Assembly: GCF_014648495.1 (NCBI RefSeq)
Contig: NZ_BMRF01000021.1
Coordinates: 1-64,000, forward strand
Length of the DNA stretch: 64,000 bases
From: Actinomadura cremea
Lineage (GTDB): Bacteria; Actinomycetota; Actinomycetes; Streptosporangiales; Streptosporangiaceae
Direction of reading: 5' to 3'
The position numbers were made by a program, and so were the translations under genes. Positions 7,079 through 15,173 of the stretch are shown in pieces (within the stretch, counting starts at the first letter, position 1; each line of letters begins with the position of its first letter). A model generated the notes under the pieces. The model made no database searches. It saw nothing but the letters and a program-made list of their open reading frames with translations, and was not told the origin of the DNA.

Positions 7079-9016
7079 ATGGCGGACGGGGTGGCGCGCA
7101 AGCTGATCGCCGCGCACCTGGTGAGCGGGGAGATGACGCCGGGCGCCGAGATCGGGATGCGGGTCGACCAGACCCTCACCCAGGACGCGACCGGCACGAT
7201 GGTGATGCTGGAGCTGGAGGCGCTCGGCCTGGACCGGGTCCGGACGGACGTGTCGGTGCAGTACGTCGACCACAACCTGCTGCAGGCCGACGAGCGCAAC
7301 ATGGCCGACCACATCTTCCTGCGGTCGGCGTGCAGGCGGTACGGCCTGTGGTACTCGGGGCCGGGCAACGGCGTGTCGCATCCGACGCACATGGAGCGGT
7401 TCGGGGTGCCGGGCGCGACGATGGCGGGCTCGGACTCGCACACCTGCGCCGCCGGGTCGCTCGGCATGCTCGCGATCGGCACCGGCGGGCTGGAGACGGC
7501 GATGGCGATGGCGGGGGAGCCGCTGCACATCACGATGCCGGAGATCTGGGGCGTCCGGCTGACGGGCGAGCTGCCGCCGTGGCTGAGCGCGAAGGACGTG
7601 ATCCTGGAGATGCTGCGGCGGCACGGCGTCCGCGGCGGCGTCAACCGGATCATCGAGTACCACGGGCCGGGACTGGCGTCGCTGACGGCGATGGACCGGC
7701 ACGTCATCGCGAACATGGGCGCCGAGCTGGGCGCGACGACGACGGTGTTCCCGGCCGACGACCGGGTCCGCGCGTTCCTGCGCGGGCAGGGCCGGGAGGA
7801 GGACTTCACCGAGATCACGGCCGACCCCGGCGCCGGGTACGACGTCAGGGACGAGATCGACCTGGCGTCGCTGGAGCCGCTGATCGCCCGGCCGGGATCG
7901 CCGGGGGACGTGGTGCCGGTGCGGGAGGTCGCGGGGGAGGAGGTGCACCAGGTCGTCGTGGGCTCGTCGGCGAACCCGGGCCTGCGGGACTTCGCGGCCG
8001 TCGCGGCGATCGTCCGGGGCCGGCGGGTGCGCGCGGGCGTGTCGCTCGACGTGAACCCCACGTCCCGGCAGATCCTCCTCGACCTCACCCGGTCGGGCGC
8101 CGCCGCGGACCTGCTCCAGGCGGGCGCGCGGATCCACCAGACCGGCTGCCTGGGCTGCATCGGCATGGGCCAGGCGCCCGCGATCGGCCGCAACAGCCTG
8201 CGCACGTTCCCGCGGAACTTCCCGGGCCGGTCCGGGACCGAGGACGACCGGGTGTGGCTGTGCTCGCCCGAGACGGCCGCGGCCGCCGCGCTCACCGGAC
8301 GGATCACCGATCCCCGCGACCTGCCGATGGACCCGCCGGTCGTGCGGGCGCCCGGCGTCGCCGCGTCCGTCCGGGACGAGTTCGAGGCGCCGCTCCCGCC
8401 CGATCGGGCGCGCGGGGTCGTCCTCGACAAGGCGCCCAGCATCGGGGCGCTGCCGGAGCTGGACCCGCTCCCGGACGACCTGGAGGTCCCCGTCGTGATC
8501 ACGGTCGGGGACGACGTGTCGACCGACGAGATCCTGCAGGCGGGCGCGCGGGCGCTGCCGTTCCGCAGCGACATCGCGCGGCTCGCCGACTTCGCGTTCG
8601 TCCGGCTCGACGCGGGCTATCCCGACCGGGCGCGGCGGGCGGGGGCGCACGCCGTCGTCGCCGGACGCAACTACGGGCAGGGATCGTCGCGCGAGCACGC
8701 CGCGATCGCGCCGCGCCACCTCGGGCTGCGGCTGGTGCTGGCCTGCGGGTACGCGCGGATCCACTGGCAGAACCTGGTGAACTTCGGGATCCTGCCGCTG
8801 GAGTTCGCCGACGAGGCCGACCGCGAGCGGATCGGGCAGGGCGACGTCCTGCGCGTCTGGAACGTCCGGGAGGCGCTGCGCGCGGGCGGGGACGTCGAGG
8901 TCCGCAACGTCACGAAGGGCGAGACGTACCGGGCCGGGCACCGCCTGTCGCCCCGGCAGCGGGAGCTGGTGGCCGCCGGGGGCCAGATCCCCCTGCTGCG
9001 CGAACGCGTCCGCTGA
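7079..9016 (+). CDS. Aconitase-family hydratase, short form
   Basis: A 645-residue aconitase-superfamily enzyme carrying a [4Fe-4S] cluster. Cluster ligands are Cys123 in SDSHTC and Cys357/Cys360 in TGCLGCIG. The C-terminal swivel domain with a YGQGSSREHA substrate-binding segment (about residues 535-545) is fused in cis. It would interconvert citrate and isocitrate or a related tricarboxylate. The main actinobacterial AcnA is about 900 residues, so this smaller, mitochondrial-like form may be a second enzyme with another substrate, such as a homoaconitate- or methylcitrate-like acid. It is tightly coupled to the upstream FAD monooxygenase (2-nt gap), which is unusual for a TCA-cycle enzyme. 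The stop codon sits in a 16-bp terminator stem. Confidence 0.88.
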   Translation: MADGVARKLIAAHLVSGEMTPGAEIGMRVDQTLTQDATGTMVMLELEALGLDRVRTDVSVQYVDHNLLQADERNMADHIFLRSACRRYGLWYSGPGNGVSHPTHMERFGVPGATMAGSDSHTCAAGSLGMLAIGTGGLETAMAMAGEPLHITMPEIWGVRLTGELPPWLSAKDVILEMLRRHGVRGGVNRIIEYHGPGLASLTAMDRHVIANMGAELGATTTVFPADDRVRAFLRGQGREEDFTEITADPGAGYDVRDEIDLASLEPLIARPGSPGDVVPVREVAGEEVHQVVVGSSANPGLRDFAAVAAIVRGRRVRAGVSLDVNPTSRQILLDLTRSGAAADLLQAGARIHQTGCLGCIGMGQAPAIGRNSLRTFPRNFPGRSGTEDDRVWLCSPETAAAAALTGRITDPRDLPMDPPVVRAPGVAASVRDEFEAPLPPDRARGVVLDKAPSIGALPELDPLPDDLEVPVVITVGDDVSTDEILQAGARALPFRSDIARLADFAFVRLDAGYPDRARRAGAHAVVAGRNYGQGSSREHAAIAPRHLGLRLVLACGYARIHWQNLVNFGILPLEFADEADRERIGQGDVLRVWNVREALRAGGDVEVRNVTKGETYRAGHRLSPRQRELVAAGGQIPLLRERVR

Positions 9017-9047
9017 TCCGTCCGGTGCGGGCGGATCAGCGGACGCG
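9005..9047. terminator. Strong bidirectional terminator hairpin
   Basis: A perfect 16-bp inverted repeat (9005-9020 and 9032-9047, core CGCGTCCGCTGATCCG) with an 11-nt loop lies between the convergent aconitase and DUF2795 genes. The left arm includes the aconitase stop codon. There is no T tract, but the stem is strong enough to act on transcripts from both sides. Confidence 0.65.
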
Positions 9048-9070
9048 TCGGCGGGGGAAGGGCGCCGGGA

Positions 9071-9478
9071 TCAGGTGCGGCGCTCCTCCCGCCCGTAGCC
9101 GATCTCCTCGGCGACGTCCGCGAGGTTCTCGTACTCCCGGTCGGGCAGCGTCTCCAGCGCGCCGATCGCGTCCTCGCCGTCGCCCGAGTCGGACGCGCGC
9201 GCGATCAGGTCGCGCGGCCGCGCCGGGTAGCGGACGCCGCTGAGCAACCTGGCCAGCGCGCTGCGACCCTCGACGTCGGCCGCGCTCATCCCGGGCGGGG
9301 TGCCCTCGCGCGGATCGCCGATCGGCGCGGTCGGGTCCCAGGTGTCGCGGTCGGACGTCGGCTCGGTCTCCTTGAACTCCTCGGCGTGCGTGGAATGGCC
9401 GCCGCGCACCATGCCTTGGGTCTCCCGGTCGATCTCTTCATCGACCTTCGCGCCGTGCTTGTCGCTCTTGTCGGGCAT
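9071..9478 (-). CDS. DUF2795 domain protein
   Basis: A 135-residue hydrophilic protein. The N-terminal half (MPDKSDKHGAKVDEEIDRE) is charged and probably disordered. The C-terminal 70 residues form the small helical DUF2795 domain, ending in LPDREYENLADVAEEIG. The domain is common in actinobacteria and has no established function; some members are stress-induced. The ATG at 9478 is preferred to one at 9523 because the MPDKSDKHG beginning is typical of the family and a GAGAGGG sequence lies about 10 nt upstream. It converges with the aconitase gene across a strong terminator and diverges from the decarboxylase gene. Confidence 0.8.
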   Translation of the reverse strand: MPDKSDKHGAKVDEEIDRETQGMVRGGHSTHAEEFKETEPTSDRDTWDPTAPIGDPREGTPPGMSAADVEGRSALARLLSGVRYPARPRDLIARASDSGDGEDAIGALETLPDREYENLADVAEEIGYGREERRT

Positions 9479-9577
9479 ATTGCTGGCCCTCTCTTTCGTC
9501 CTTCCTGTGCGCTTATCGTGCACATCGTTCCCGGGCGGACGTGCCCAAACATGCGGCTAACGGCCCTTTCGGGCCCA

Positions 9578-9618
9578 TAGGATGCGAGGGCGATCGCGAG
9601 CGCGGGAGCGACAGGAGG
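9578..9618 (+). promoter_or_regulatory. Promoter -10 and ribosome-binding site of the decarboxylase gene
   Basis: TAGGAT (9578-9583) is a likely -10 hexamer, and AGGAGG (9613-9618) lies 5 nt before the GTG at 9624. The hexamer overlaps an in-frame ATG at 9582, which would not be in the transcript, so GTG 9624 is the likely start. Confidence 0.5.
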
Positions 9619-9623
9619 TTCAG

Positions 9624-11075
9624 GTGGCCGGACACATGACGCCGGAGGAGTTCCGCCGGTACGGCAGGCAGGTGGTCGACTGGATCGCCGACTACCAGGA
9701 GAGGGTCGAGTCGTATCCGGTGCTGTCGCGGGCGCTGCCCGGCGAGGTGCTGGCCGGCCTGCCCGAGCACCCGCCCGAGGAGGGCGAGGGCTTCGACGCC
9801 GTCCTGGCCGACCTTGACCGCGTCGTGATGCCCGGCATCACGCACTGGCAGCACCCGAACTTCTTCGCCTACTTCCCGGCGAACGCCAGCGGGCCCTCGA
9901 TCCTCGGCGAGCTGCTCTCGGCCGGGCTCGGCGTCCAGGGCATGCTGTGGGCGACCAGCCCCGCCTGCACCGAGATGGAGACCCGCGTCCTGGACTGGCT
10001 CGCCGAACTGCTCGACCTGCCCGCCGGGTTCCGCTCGGACGGGCCGGGCGGCGGCGTCATCCAGGACTCGGCGTCCAGCGCCGCCCTCGTCGCGATCCTC
10101 GCCGCGCAGCACCGCGCCGACGGCGGGGCGTCCGGTACCGGCGGCATCGATGGCCGCCGCACCCTCTACGTCAGCTCGCAGACGCACTCGTCCATGGAGA
10201 AGGCCGCCCGGATGACCGGGATCGGCGCGGCGAACGTCCGCGTCGTCGACGTCGACCCCGGCACCCTCGCCATGGACCCCGCGCACCTGGACGCGCTGCT
10301 CGCCGAGGACGTCGCGGCCGGGGCGCTCCCCGTGCTGGTCTGCGCGACCGTCGGCACCACCTCCACCACGGCGGTCGACCCGGTGCGCGCGATCGGCGAG
10401 GTCTGCCGCAGGCACGGCGTCTGGCTGCACGTCGACGCCGCGTACGCGGGCGTCGCGGCGGTCTGCCCCGAGTTCCGGTGGATCAACGACGGGCTCGCCG
10501 AGTTCGCCGACTCCTACTCCACCAACCCGCACAAGTGGCTGCTCACCAACTTCGACTGCAACACGATGTGGGTCGCCGACCGCGAACCCCTCGTCGGCGC
10601 CCTGTCGATCTTGCCCGAGTACCTGCGCAACCGGGCCACCGCGTCCGGCGACGTCCTCGACTACCGCGACTGGCAGGTCCCGCTCGGCCGCCGGTTCCGC
10701 GCCCTCAAGCTGTGGTCGGTGATCCGCTGGTACGGGGCGGAGGGCCTGCGCGAGCACGTCCGCACCGGCGTCCGGCTGGCGCAGGACCTCGCCACCGAGA
10801 TCGCCGACGACCCCCGGTTCGAGCTGCTGGAACCGCACCCGTTCGGGCTGGTGTGCTTCCGCCCGCGCTGGGACGGCCTGGACGGCGACGACGCGGACGA
10901 CGCGACGCTCCGGCTGATGGAACGGCTCAACGCGTCCGGGGAGCTGTACCTCACCCACACCAAGGTCGGCGGGCGGGTGCTGCTGCGCATGGCGATCGGA
11001 GCGCTCGCCACCACCGACGCGCACGTCCGGGCCGCGTGGAAGCTCATCTGCAACGAGGCCGCCGCCGCGGGCTGA
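9624..11075 (+). CDS. PLP-dependent aromatic L-amino acid decarboxylase
   Basis: A 483-residue group II PLP decarboxylase of the DOPA/tryptophan decarboxylase family, releasing CO2 from an aromatic amino acid to give an amine such as tyramine, dopamine or tryptamine. The Schiff-base lysine is Lys304 in STNPHKWLL. The cofactor-binding HVDAAYAG segment, the N-terminal THWQHPNFFAYFP substrate-entry motif and the QTHSS stretch are all present, and the length is normal. Start GTG 9624 has AGGAGG 5 nt upstream. It converges on a P450 gene with a tandem repeat between them. Functional linkage with that P450 is possible but only positional. The exact amino acid substrate is not readable from the sequence. 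Confidence 0.9.
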   Translation: MAGHMTPEEFRRYGRQVVDWIADYQERVESYPVLSRALPGEVLAGLPEHPPEEGEGFDAVLADLDRVVMPGITHWQHPNFFAYFPANASGPSILGELLSAGLGVQGMLWATSPACTEMETRVLDWLAELLDLPAGFRSDGPGGGVIQDSASSAALVAILAAQHRADGGASGTGGIDGRRTLYVSSQTHSSMEKAARMTGIGAANVRVVDVDPGTLAMDPAHLDALLAEDVAAGALPVLVCATVGTTSTTAVDPVRAIGEVCRRHGVWLHVDAAYAGVAAVCPEFRWINDGLAEFADSYSTNPHKWLLTNFDCNTMWVADREPLVGALSILPEYLRNRATASGDVLDYRDWQVPLGRRFRALKLWSVIRWYGAEGLREHVRTGVRLAQDLATEIADDPRFELLEPHPFGLVCFRPRWDGLDGDDADDATLRLMERLNASGELYLTHTKVGGRVLLRMAIGALATTDAHVRAAWKLICNEAAAAG

Positions 11076-11094
11076 CCACGGACGGGGACGGCCC

Positions 11095-11136
11095 GGAAGG
11101 TCGGGAGCGGAAGGTCGGGAGCGGCAGGTCAGGAGC
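11095..11136. repeat. Three tandem 14-bp repeats
   Basis: The unit GGAAGGTCGGGAGC occurs at 11095-11108 and 11109-11122. A third copy with two mismatches (GGCAGGTCAGGAGC) lies at 11123-11136. The third copy contains the stop codon of the downstream minus-strand P450 (11129-11131) and its last codons. Copy-number change by slippage would alter the convergent spacer. Confidence 0.8.
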
Positions 11137-12559
11137 GGCGCATCAGCCGCATGATCCGCCGCGCCAGCGACTTCGGTCCGGGCTCGCCCCCGCTCCCCGC
11201 GCCGTCCTGCGGGGGCGCCGGGCCCCCGGCGTCCGGACGCGACGGGAGTTCCTCGGCCAGCACGTAGTTCACCGGCAGCGACCGCAGGCCCCGGATCAGC
11301 GGGGACGAGCGCCACGGGAGCTGGTCGGGCGGCAGCGCCAGCTCCAGGGACGAGAACCGGTGGAACACCCGCTCCACGGCGATCATCGTGATGGTGGTCG
11401 CCAGGTCGCGGCCGAGGCAGGCGTGCGGGCCCGCGCTCCAGGCGAGGTGCGCGCGGGAGCTGTACACCGAGTCCTGGGAGCCGCCGCCGGTGAAGGCGGG
11501 GTCCAGGTGCGCGGCGGCGGGGGAGACCATGACCGGGTCCCCGGCCGCGATCCGGAACCGGCCGATCCGCACGTCCGACCGCGGCCACCGGAACGCCAGG
11601 TTCGCCATCGGCGGGTGGGCGATGGACGCCCGGTTGATCGCCTCCTTGAGCATCCCGGCGGACAGGCTGTCGCGGGCACCGGTCTCCCCGATCAGCACCT
11701 CGGTGACGGTGTTGCAGATCAGGTTCGCGGTGATGTCGCCCGACAGCCCCGTCAGCATCGCCATCTCGCGGGTGAGCTCCTCGGCCGTCAGGTCCGGCGC
11801 GGCGGCGAGCATGTAGGACGGCAGGTCCTCGCGCGGCTCGCGCACCCGCGCCGCGCACACCTCGGCGACCCGCGCCAGCAGCCGGTCGGACGCCTCCTGC
11901 GCGTCCGGGCCCGCGTCCAGCACCCGCCACAGGTCCATGATCATCTCGTCGGCGCCGGCGTCGGTCGGGAAGCCGATCAGCCGGCCGGTGACCATCAGCG
12001 GCAGCGGGCGCGCGTACTGCGCCGACAGGTCGCCCCAGCCGGTCCGGCCGCCGCTCTCGGTGAGCACGGTGATCAGCTCGTCGGCGTAGGCGTGCACGGC
12101 GCGTTCCAGCTCCCGGGCCTGCGGGCGCCCGCGCTCCTGGAACGGCCGCAGCCCCTCGCTCCACGCGCTGCGCAGCCGGGTCGACTCGGCGCCGTCTCGG
12201 AACCCGGAGCTGTCGGACTCGACCACCGGGAGCATCGGCCAGTCCGCGGGGACCCGGCCCTCCCGGTACGCGCGCCAGGAGTCGACCCGCCGGCTCCAGA
12301 TCCCGCGGGAGTCCCGCAGGACGTCCAGCACCTGCGAGTAGCCGATCACCAGCCACACGGGCACGCCCAGCACGTCCACCGGCGCGACCGGCCCGTACTC
12401 GGCGCGCAGCCGCTCGTAGAACGCGGCGGGGCGCGACTCGTAGTCGCGGTTCAGCAGGGTGAGCCGGGCCAGCGACTCCAGCGGCGGATGCGGCGGCGAC
12501 GCCTCCGCGGGCGAGAACTCTGCGCGTGCGGACTGTGCTCGGGGGATCTGCGGCTCCAC
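11129..12559 (-). CDS. Atypical cytochrome P450 lacking ExxR arginine and I-helix threonine
   Basis: A 476-residue P450-family protein. The heme loop is intact (WSAGPHACLG with Cys381), but other signatures are degenerate. The I-helix reads LSGDITANLI, with Asp275 in place of the usual acid and Ile276 where the proton-relay Thr is expected. The K-helix ExxR is ExxN (E306-N309). Such divergence is known in the CYP157 family of Streptomyces, often linked to conservon operons, but no conservon genes are present here. A C-terminal Pro/Gly-rich tail ends in a basic RRIMRLMRRS segment. The GTG start lies 8 nt after TAGGGT. It may have an unusual catalytic role or act as a partner protein. Confidence 0.87.
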   Translation of the reverse strand: MEPQIPRAQSARAEFSPAEASPPHPPLESLARLTLLNRDYESRPAAFYERLRAEYGPVAPVDVLGVPVWLVIGYSQVLDVLRDSRGIWSRRVDSWRAYREGRVPADWPMLPVVESDSSGFRDGAESTRLRSAWSEGLRPFQERGRPQARELERAVHAYADELITVLTESGGRTGWGDLSAQYARPLPLMVTGRLIGFPTDAGADEMIMDLWRVLDAGPDAQEASDRLLARVAEVCAARVREPREDLPSYMLAAAPDLTAEELTREMAMLTGLSGDITANLICNTVTEVLIGETGARDSLSAGMLKEAINRASIAHPPMANLAFRWPRSDVRIGRFRIAAGDPVMVSPAAAHLDPAFTGGGSQDSVYSSRAHLAWSAGPHACLGRDLATTITMIAVERVFHRFSSLELALPPDQLPWRSSPLIRGLRSLPVNYVLAEELPSRPDAGGPAPPQDGAGSGGEPGPKSLARRIMRLMRRS

Positions 12560-12567
12560 GTTGGATC

Positions 12568-12573
12568 ACCCTA
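12568..12573 (-). promoter_or_regulatory. -10 hexamer of a leaderless promoter
   Basis: TAGGGT on the minus strand ends 8 nt before the GTG start at 12559. No Shine-Dalgarno sequence is visible in between. Confidence 0.45.
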
Positions 12574-12654
12574 GGAGAGATCACCGGGATTGGGGAGGTT
12601 GTGACGAAATCTCCGCCGAAGTTCGTTCGTCGGTGCACAGCCCGGTTCGGTGAC

Positions 12655-13311
12655 TTATTTCTTGTAGAGCTTCTGCGCGTACTGCTCCGGGGTGTAGTGG
12701 CGCTCCAGCTCCTCCAGGCTCTCCGCGGTGTACTGGACGTCCTTGACGATCCGGGCGTGCGACGGCAGCGCGTCGGGCGTCCAGGTGTCGGGGCGCCACA
12801 GCTTCGACCGCATCAGCGCCTTGGCGCAGTGGAAGAAGATCTGCTCGATCTCGACGACCAGGGCGAGCGCCGGGCGGTGGCCCCGCACGACCATGTCGTC
12901 GAAGAACGGCGCGTCCCGCAGCAGCCGCGCCCGGCCGTTGATCCGCAGGGTCTCGCCCCGCCCCGGCACCAGGGAGATCAGCCCGACGTGCGGGTTCTCC
13001 AGGACGTTGAGGAACCCGTCGGCGCGCCGGTTGCCGGGACGGTCCGGGATCGCGATCGTGGTGTCGTCCAGGACGCGGATGAACCCGGGCGGGTCGCCCT
13101 TGGGGGAGACGTCGCAGTTCCCGGCCGCGTCGCTGGTGGAGATCAGGCAGAACGGCGACAGCGCGAGCCATTCGCGGTCCCACTCGTGCAGGGTGACGCG
13201 CTCCTTGTCGATCGCCCTGCGCATCGGGGCGCCCAGCAGCTCGCGCAGCTCCTCGGCGGAACCGATCTCGGTGTACCGGGACGCGTCGGTGGACTCGGGG
13301 GTGAGCGTCAT
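12655..13311 (-). CDS. Pyridoxamine 5'-phosphate oxidase-family FMN/F420-type flavoprotein
   Basis: A 218-residue split-beta-barrel protein of the PPOX superfamily, resembling the MSMEG_1061 type. The barrel core carries FCLISTSDAAGNCDVSPKGDPPGF, cited here in part (FCLISTSDAAG then DVSPKGD), the typical flavin-phosphate contact region. A RPGNRRADGFLNVLENPHVG segment follows and is also family-typical. It would be a cytosolic flavin- or deazaflavin-dependent oxidoreductase of unknown substrate. The ATG at 13311 is preferred over upstream starts because an AAGGAG ribosome site lies about 8 nt before it and the upstream extension is low-complexity Arg/Pro sequence. It is divergent from the DinB-family gene. 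Confidence 0.84.
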   Translation of the reverse strand: MTLTPESTDASRYTEIGSAEELRELLGAPMRRAIDKERVTLHEWDREWLALSPFCLISTSDAAGNCDVSPKGDPPGFIRVLDDTTIAIPDRPGNRRADGFLNVLENPHVGLISLVPGRGETLRINGRARLLRDAPFFDDMVVRGHRPALALVVEIEQIFFHCAKALMRSKLWRPDTWTPDALPSHARIVKDVQYTAESLEELERHYTPEQYAQKLYKK

Positions 13312-13475
13312 CGCCGCTGCTCCTTCACGCCGGGGCTCGGAGACAGCAGCGTAACCGGCGCCGTTCGCGTCCCGCCGCGCCGCCCCCGCGAACTCGTCGC
13401 CGCCGCGGCGGTGATTTCCCGGCGGCCGCGCGGTCGGAATGTTCAGGACGGACGGGGCGACGGCGGGAGGCACGC

Positions 13476-14051
13476 GTGGAGACGGCGGCGCTGCTGGAGG
13501 AGGCGATCGCGTACGCGCTGGACGCGCTCGGACCCGTGACCGCCGCGTCGCTCGGCCGTCCGACACCGTGCCGCGACTGGGACCTCGCGGCGCTGCTGCG
13601 GCACGCCGCCGGCTCGGTGGACGCCCTGGCGGAGGCCGCCGCCACCGGCGCGGTGCTGCTGGTCCCGGACGCGGCGCCCGACGCGGACGATCCGGCCGCA
13701 GCCTTCCGGGACGGCGCCGTCCGCCTCATGGAGGTCTGGACGGCCGCCGACCGCGGCACCCGGACGGTCGTGATCGGCGGGGCCCCGCTGCGCGCGGACG
13801 TCGTCGCCGCGACGGGCGCCATCGAGATCGCGGTGCACGGCTGGGACGCGGCCTGGGCCGCCGGGGGCCCCCGCCCGATCCCGACCGGTCTCGCGACCCG
13901 GCTGCTGCATCTGGCGCTCGAGCTGGTCACCGCGGACACCCGTGCCGGGCTGTTCGGGCCGCCGCTGCCCGTGCCGCCGGACGCCGGGCCGCACGAGCGG
14001 CTGCTGGCGCACCTCGGCCGGGACCCGGCCCGTCAGCCGCGGGCGGCGTAG
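13476..14051 (+). CDS. DinB/mycothiol maleylpyruvate isomerase-like protein (TIGR03086 type)
   Basis: A 191-residue four-helix DinB-fold protein similar to the TIGR03086 metal-binding family, which includes the N-terminal domain of mycothiol-dependent maleylpyruvate isomerase. The PTPCRDWDLAALLRHAAGSV segment (about residues 29-48) and the IAVHGWDAAWA segment (about 117-127) supply conserved His residues expected to bind a divalent metal. Members typically act as thiol transferases using mycothiol, consistent with an actinobacterial host, but the substrate is unknown. GTG start with GGGAGG 5 nt upstream. Its last 19 bp overlap the end of the opposing metallo-beta-lactamase-fold gene. Confidence 0.8.
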   Translation: METAALLEEAIAYALDALGPVTAASLGRPTPCRDWDLAALLRHAAGSVDALAEAAATGAVLLVPDAAPDADDPAAAFRDGAVRLMEVWTAADRGTRTVVIGGAPLRADVVAATGAIEIAVHGWDAAWAAGGPRPIPTGLATRLLHLALELVTADTRAGLFGPPLPVPPDAGPHERLLAHLGRDPARQPRAA

Positions 14052-15070
14052 CGGCGGACGCCGCCCTCCTCGTGGGCGTCCAGGACGCCCTGGTCGACCA
14101 GCACGTCCAGGTGCGCGTCGATCTCCAGGACGGCGAGCATCCGGCTGAAGGCGTCCAGCTCGGCCAGCGCCTTGCGGCGGCGCGTCCACGGGATGGCGCT
14201 CGCCACCGCGAACGCCGTCGCGTGCCCGCCGCGGACCTGCTCGGCCGCCGCGTCGAGCCGCTGCGCGTGATGCTCCAGCAGCTCGTCGATGCGGACGTGG
14301 GTGCTCGGCGTCACCGCCCCGTGCGCGGGCAGCAGCACGGTGTCGGGCATGTCGCGGACGAGCCGCAGCGAGTCCAGGTAACTGCGCAGCGGCTTGGGCT
14401 CCGGCTCGCCCTCCAGCCCGATCGACGGGGAGATGTGCGGCAGGATGTGGTCGCCCGCGAACAGCAGCCCGGCGGCGGCGTCGCGCAGCACGATGTGGCC
14501 GCGCGTGTGGCCGGGGGTGGCGAACACGTCGAGGCCGCGGCCGGTCAGCGCGACCCGCTCGCCGTCGTCCAGCCAGGCGTCCGGCACGACGGACGGGAAC
14601 TCCTCGTCGCGCTGCGGCGCCTCCTGCCCGGCGATCTCGTCGGCGAGGGCGTCCGCGCCGCAGCGGCGCAGCAGCCCGACCTGCCGGAAGTGCGGGCCGC
14701 GGTGCAGCCCGAACGCCTCGATGGACGGGCGCTCGCCGCGGCCGATCCGCACGCGCGTCCCGAACTCCTTGCGCAGCACGAGGGCCTGCGAGTAGTGGTC
14801 CCAGTGGGCGTGCGTGACGAGGAACTGCGCCACGTCGTCCAGCCCGTGCCCGAGGGTGCGCAGCGCGTCCTTGAGGCGCGTCGCCGTGTCGGGCAGCGCG
14901 AAGCCGGAGTCGACGATGACCAGGCCGTCCGGGTCCTCGATGACGTACGCGTTCACCGAGTGGAGCGACGGGATGGGCAGCTCCAGAGGGATCCGGTGAA
15001 CACCGGGCGCCACCGGATGGACGCCGGGTTCCCGCCAGTCCGTCGGCTGCTCCACTACCGATGCCGTCAC
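14033..15070 (-). CDS. Metallo-beta-lactamase-fold hydrolase with C-terminal winged-helix region
   Basis: A 345-residue MBL-fold hydrolase binding two metals. The THAHWDH motif (about residues 86-92), the GHTRGH segment, AGDHIL and the distal LPAHG give a full ligand set. The last 90 residues, including a basic TRRRKAL helix, resemble the LACTB2-like winged-helix extension of the glyoxalase-II/beta-lactamase-like 2 group. It probably hydrolyses a thioester or lactone-like substrate in the cytosol. GTG start with AGGGGG about 8 nt upstream. The end overlaps the convergent DinB gene by 19 bp, so expression of one could reduce the other by antisense. Confidence 0.85.
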   Translation of the reverse strand: MTASVVEQPTDWREPGVHPVAPGVHRIPLELPIPSLHSVNAYVIEDPDGLVIVDSGFALPDTATRLKDALRTLGHGLDDVAQFLVTHAHWDHYSQALVLRKEFGTRVRIGRGERPSIEAFGLHRGPHFRQVGLLRRCGADALADEIAGQEAPQRDEEFPSVVPDAWLDDGERVALTGRGLDVFATPGHTRGHIVLRDAAAGLLFAGDHILPHISPSIGLEGEPEPKPLRSYLDSLRLVRDMPDTVLLPAHGAVTPSTHVRIDELLEHHAQRLDAAAEQVRGGHATAFAVASAIPWTRRRKALAELDAFSRMLAVLEIDAHLDVLVDQGVLDAHEEGGVRRYAARG

Positions 15071-15173
15071 CGCGCGCCCCCTGATTCTCGAACCTCGTTC
15101 GGGGAGACGCTACTTCATCCCGGAAATCCGATTTTCATTGGGGTTGACCGTTCAACGTCCGCTCGACCTCCGT

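Noticed and set aside
9624..13311. Decarboxylase, P450 and PPOX gene as a small biosynthetic cluster
   Set aside because: The genes are on opposite strands with separate promoters, and there is no core synthase, tailoring set or transporter. Proximity alone is not enough.
15089..15101. LexA-like box CGAAC-CTC-GTTCG upstream of the metallo-hydrolase
   Set aside because: Actinobacterial SOS boxes need 4 nt between the arms; here there are 3. The similar CGAAC-GA-GTTCG at 39276-39287 has only 2.
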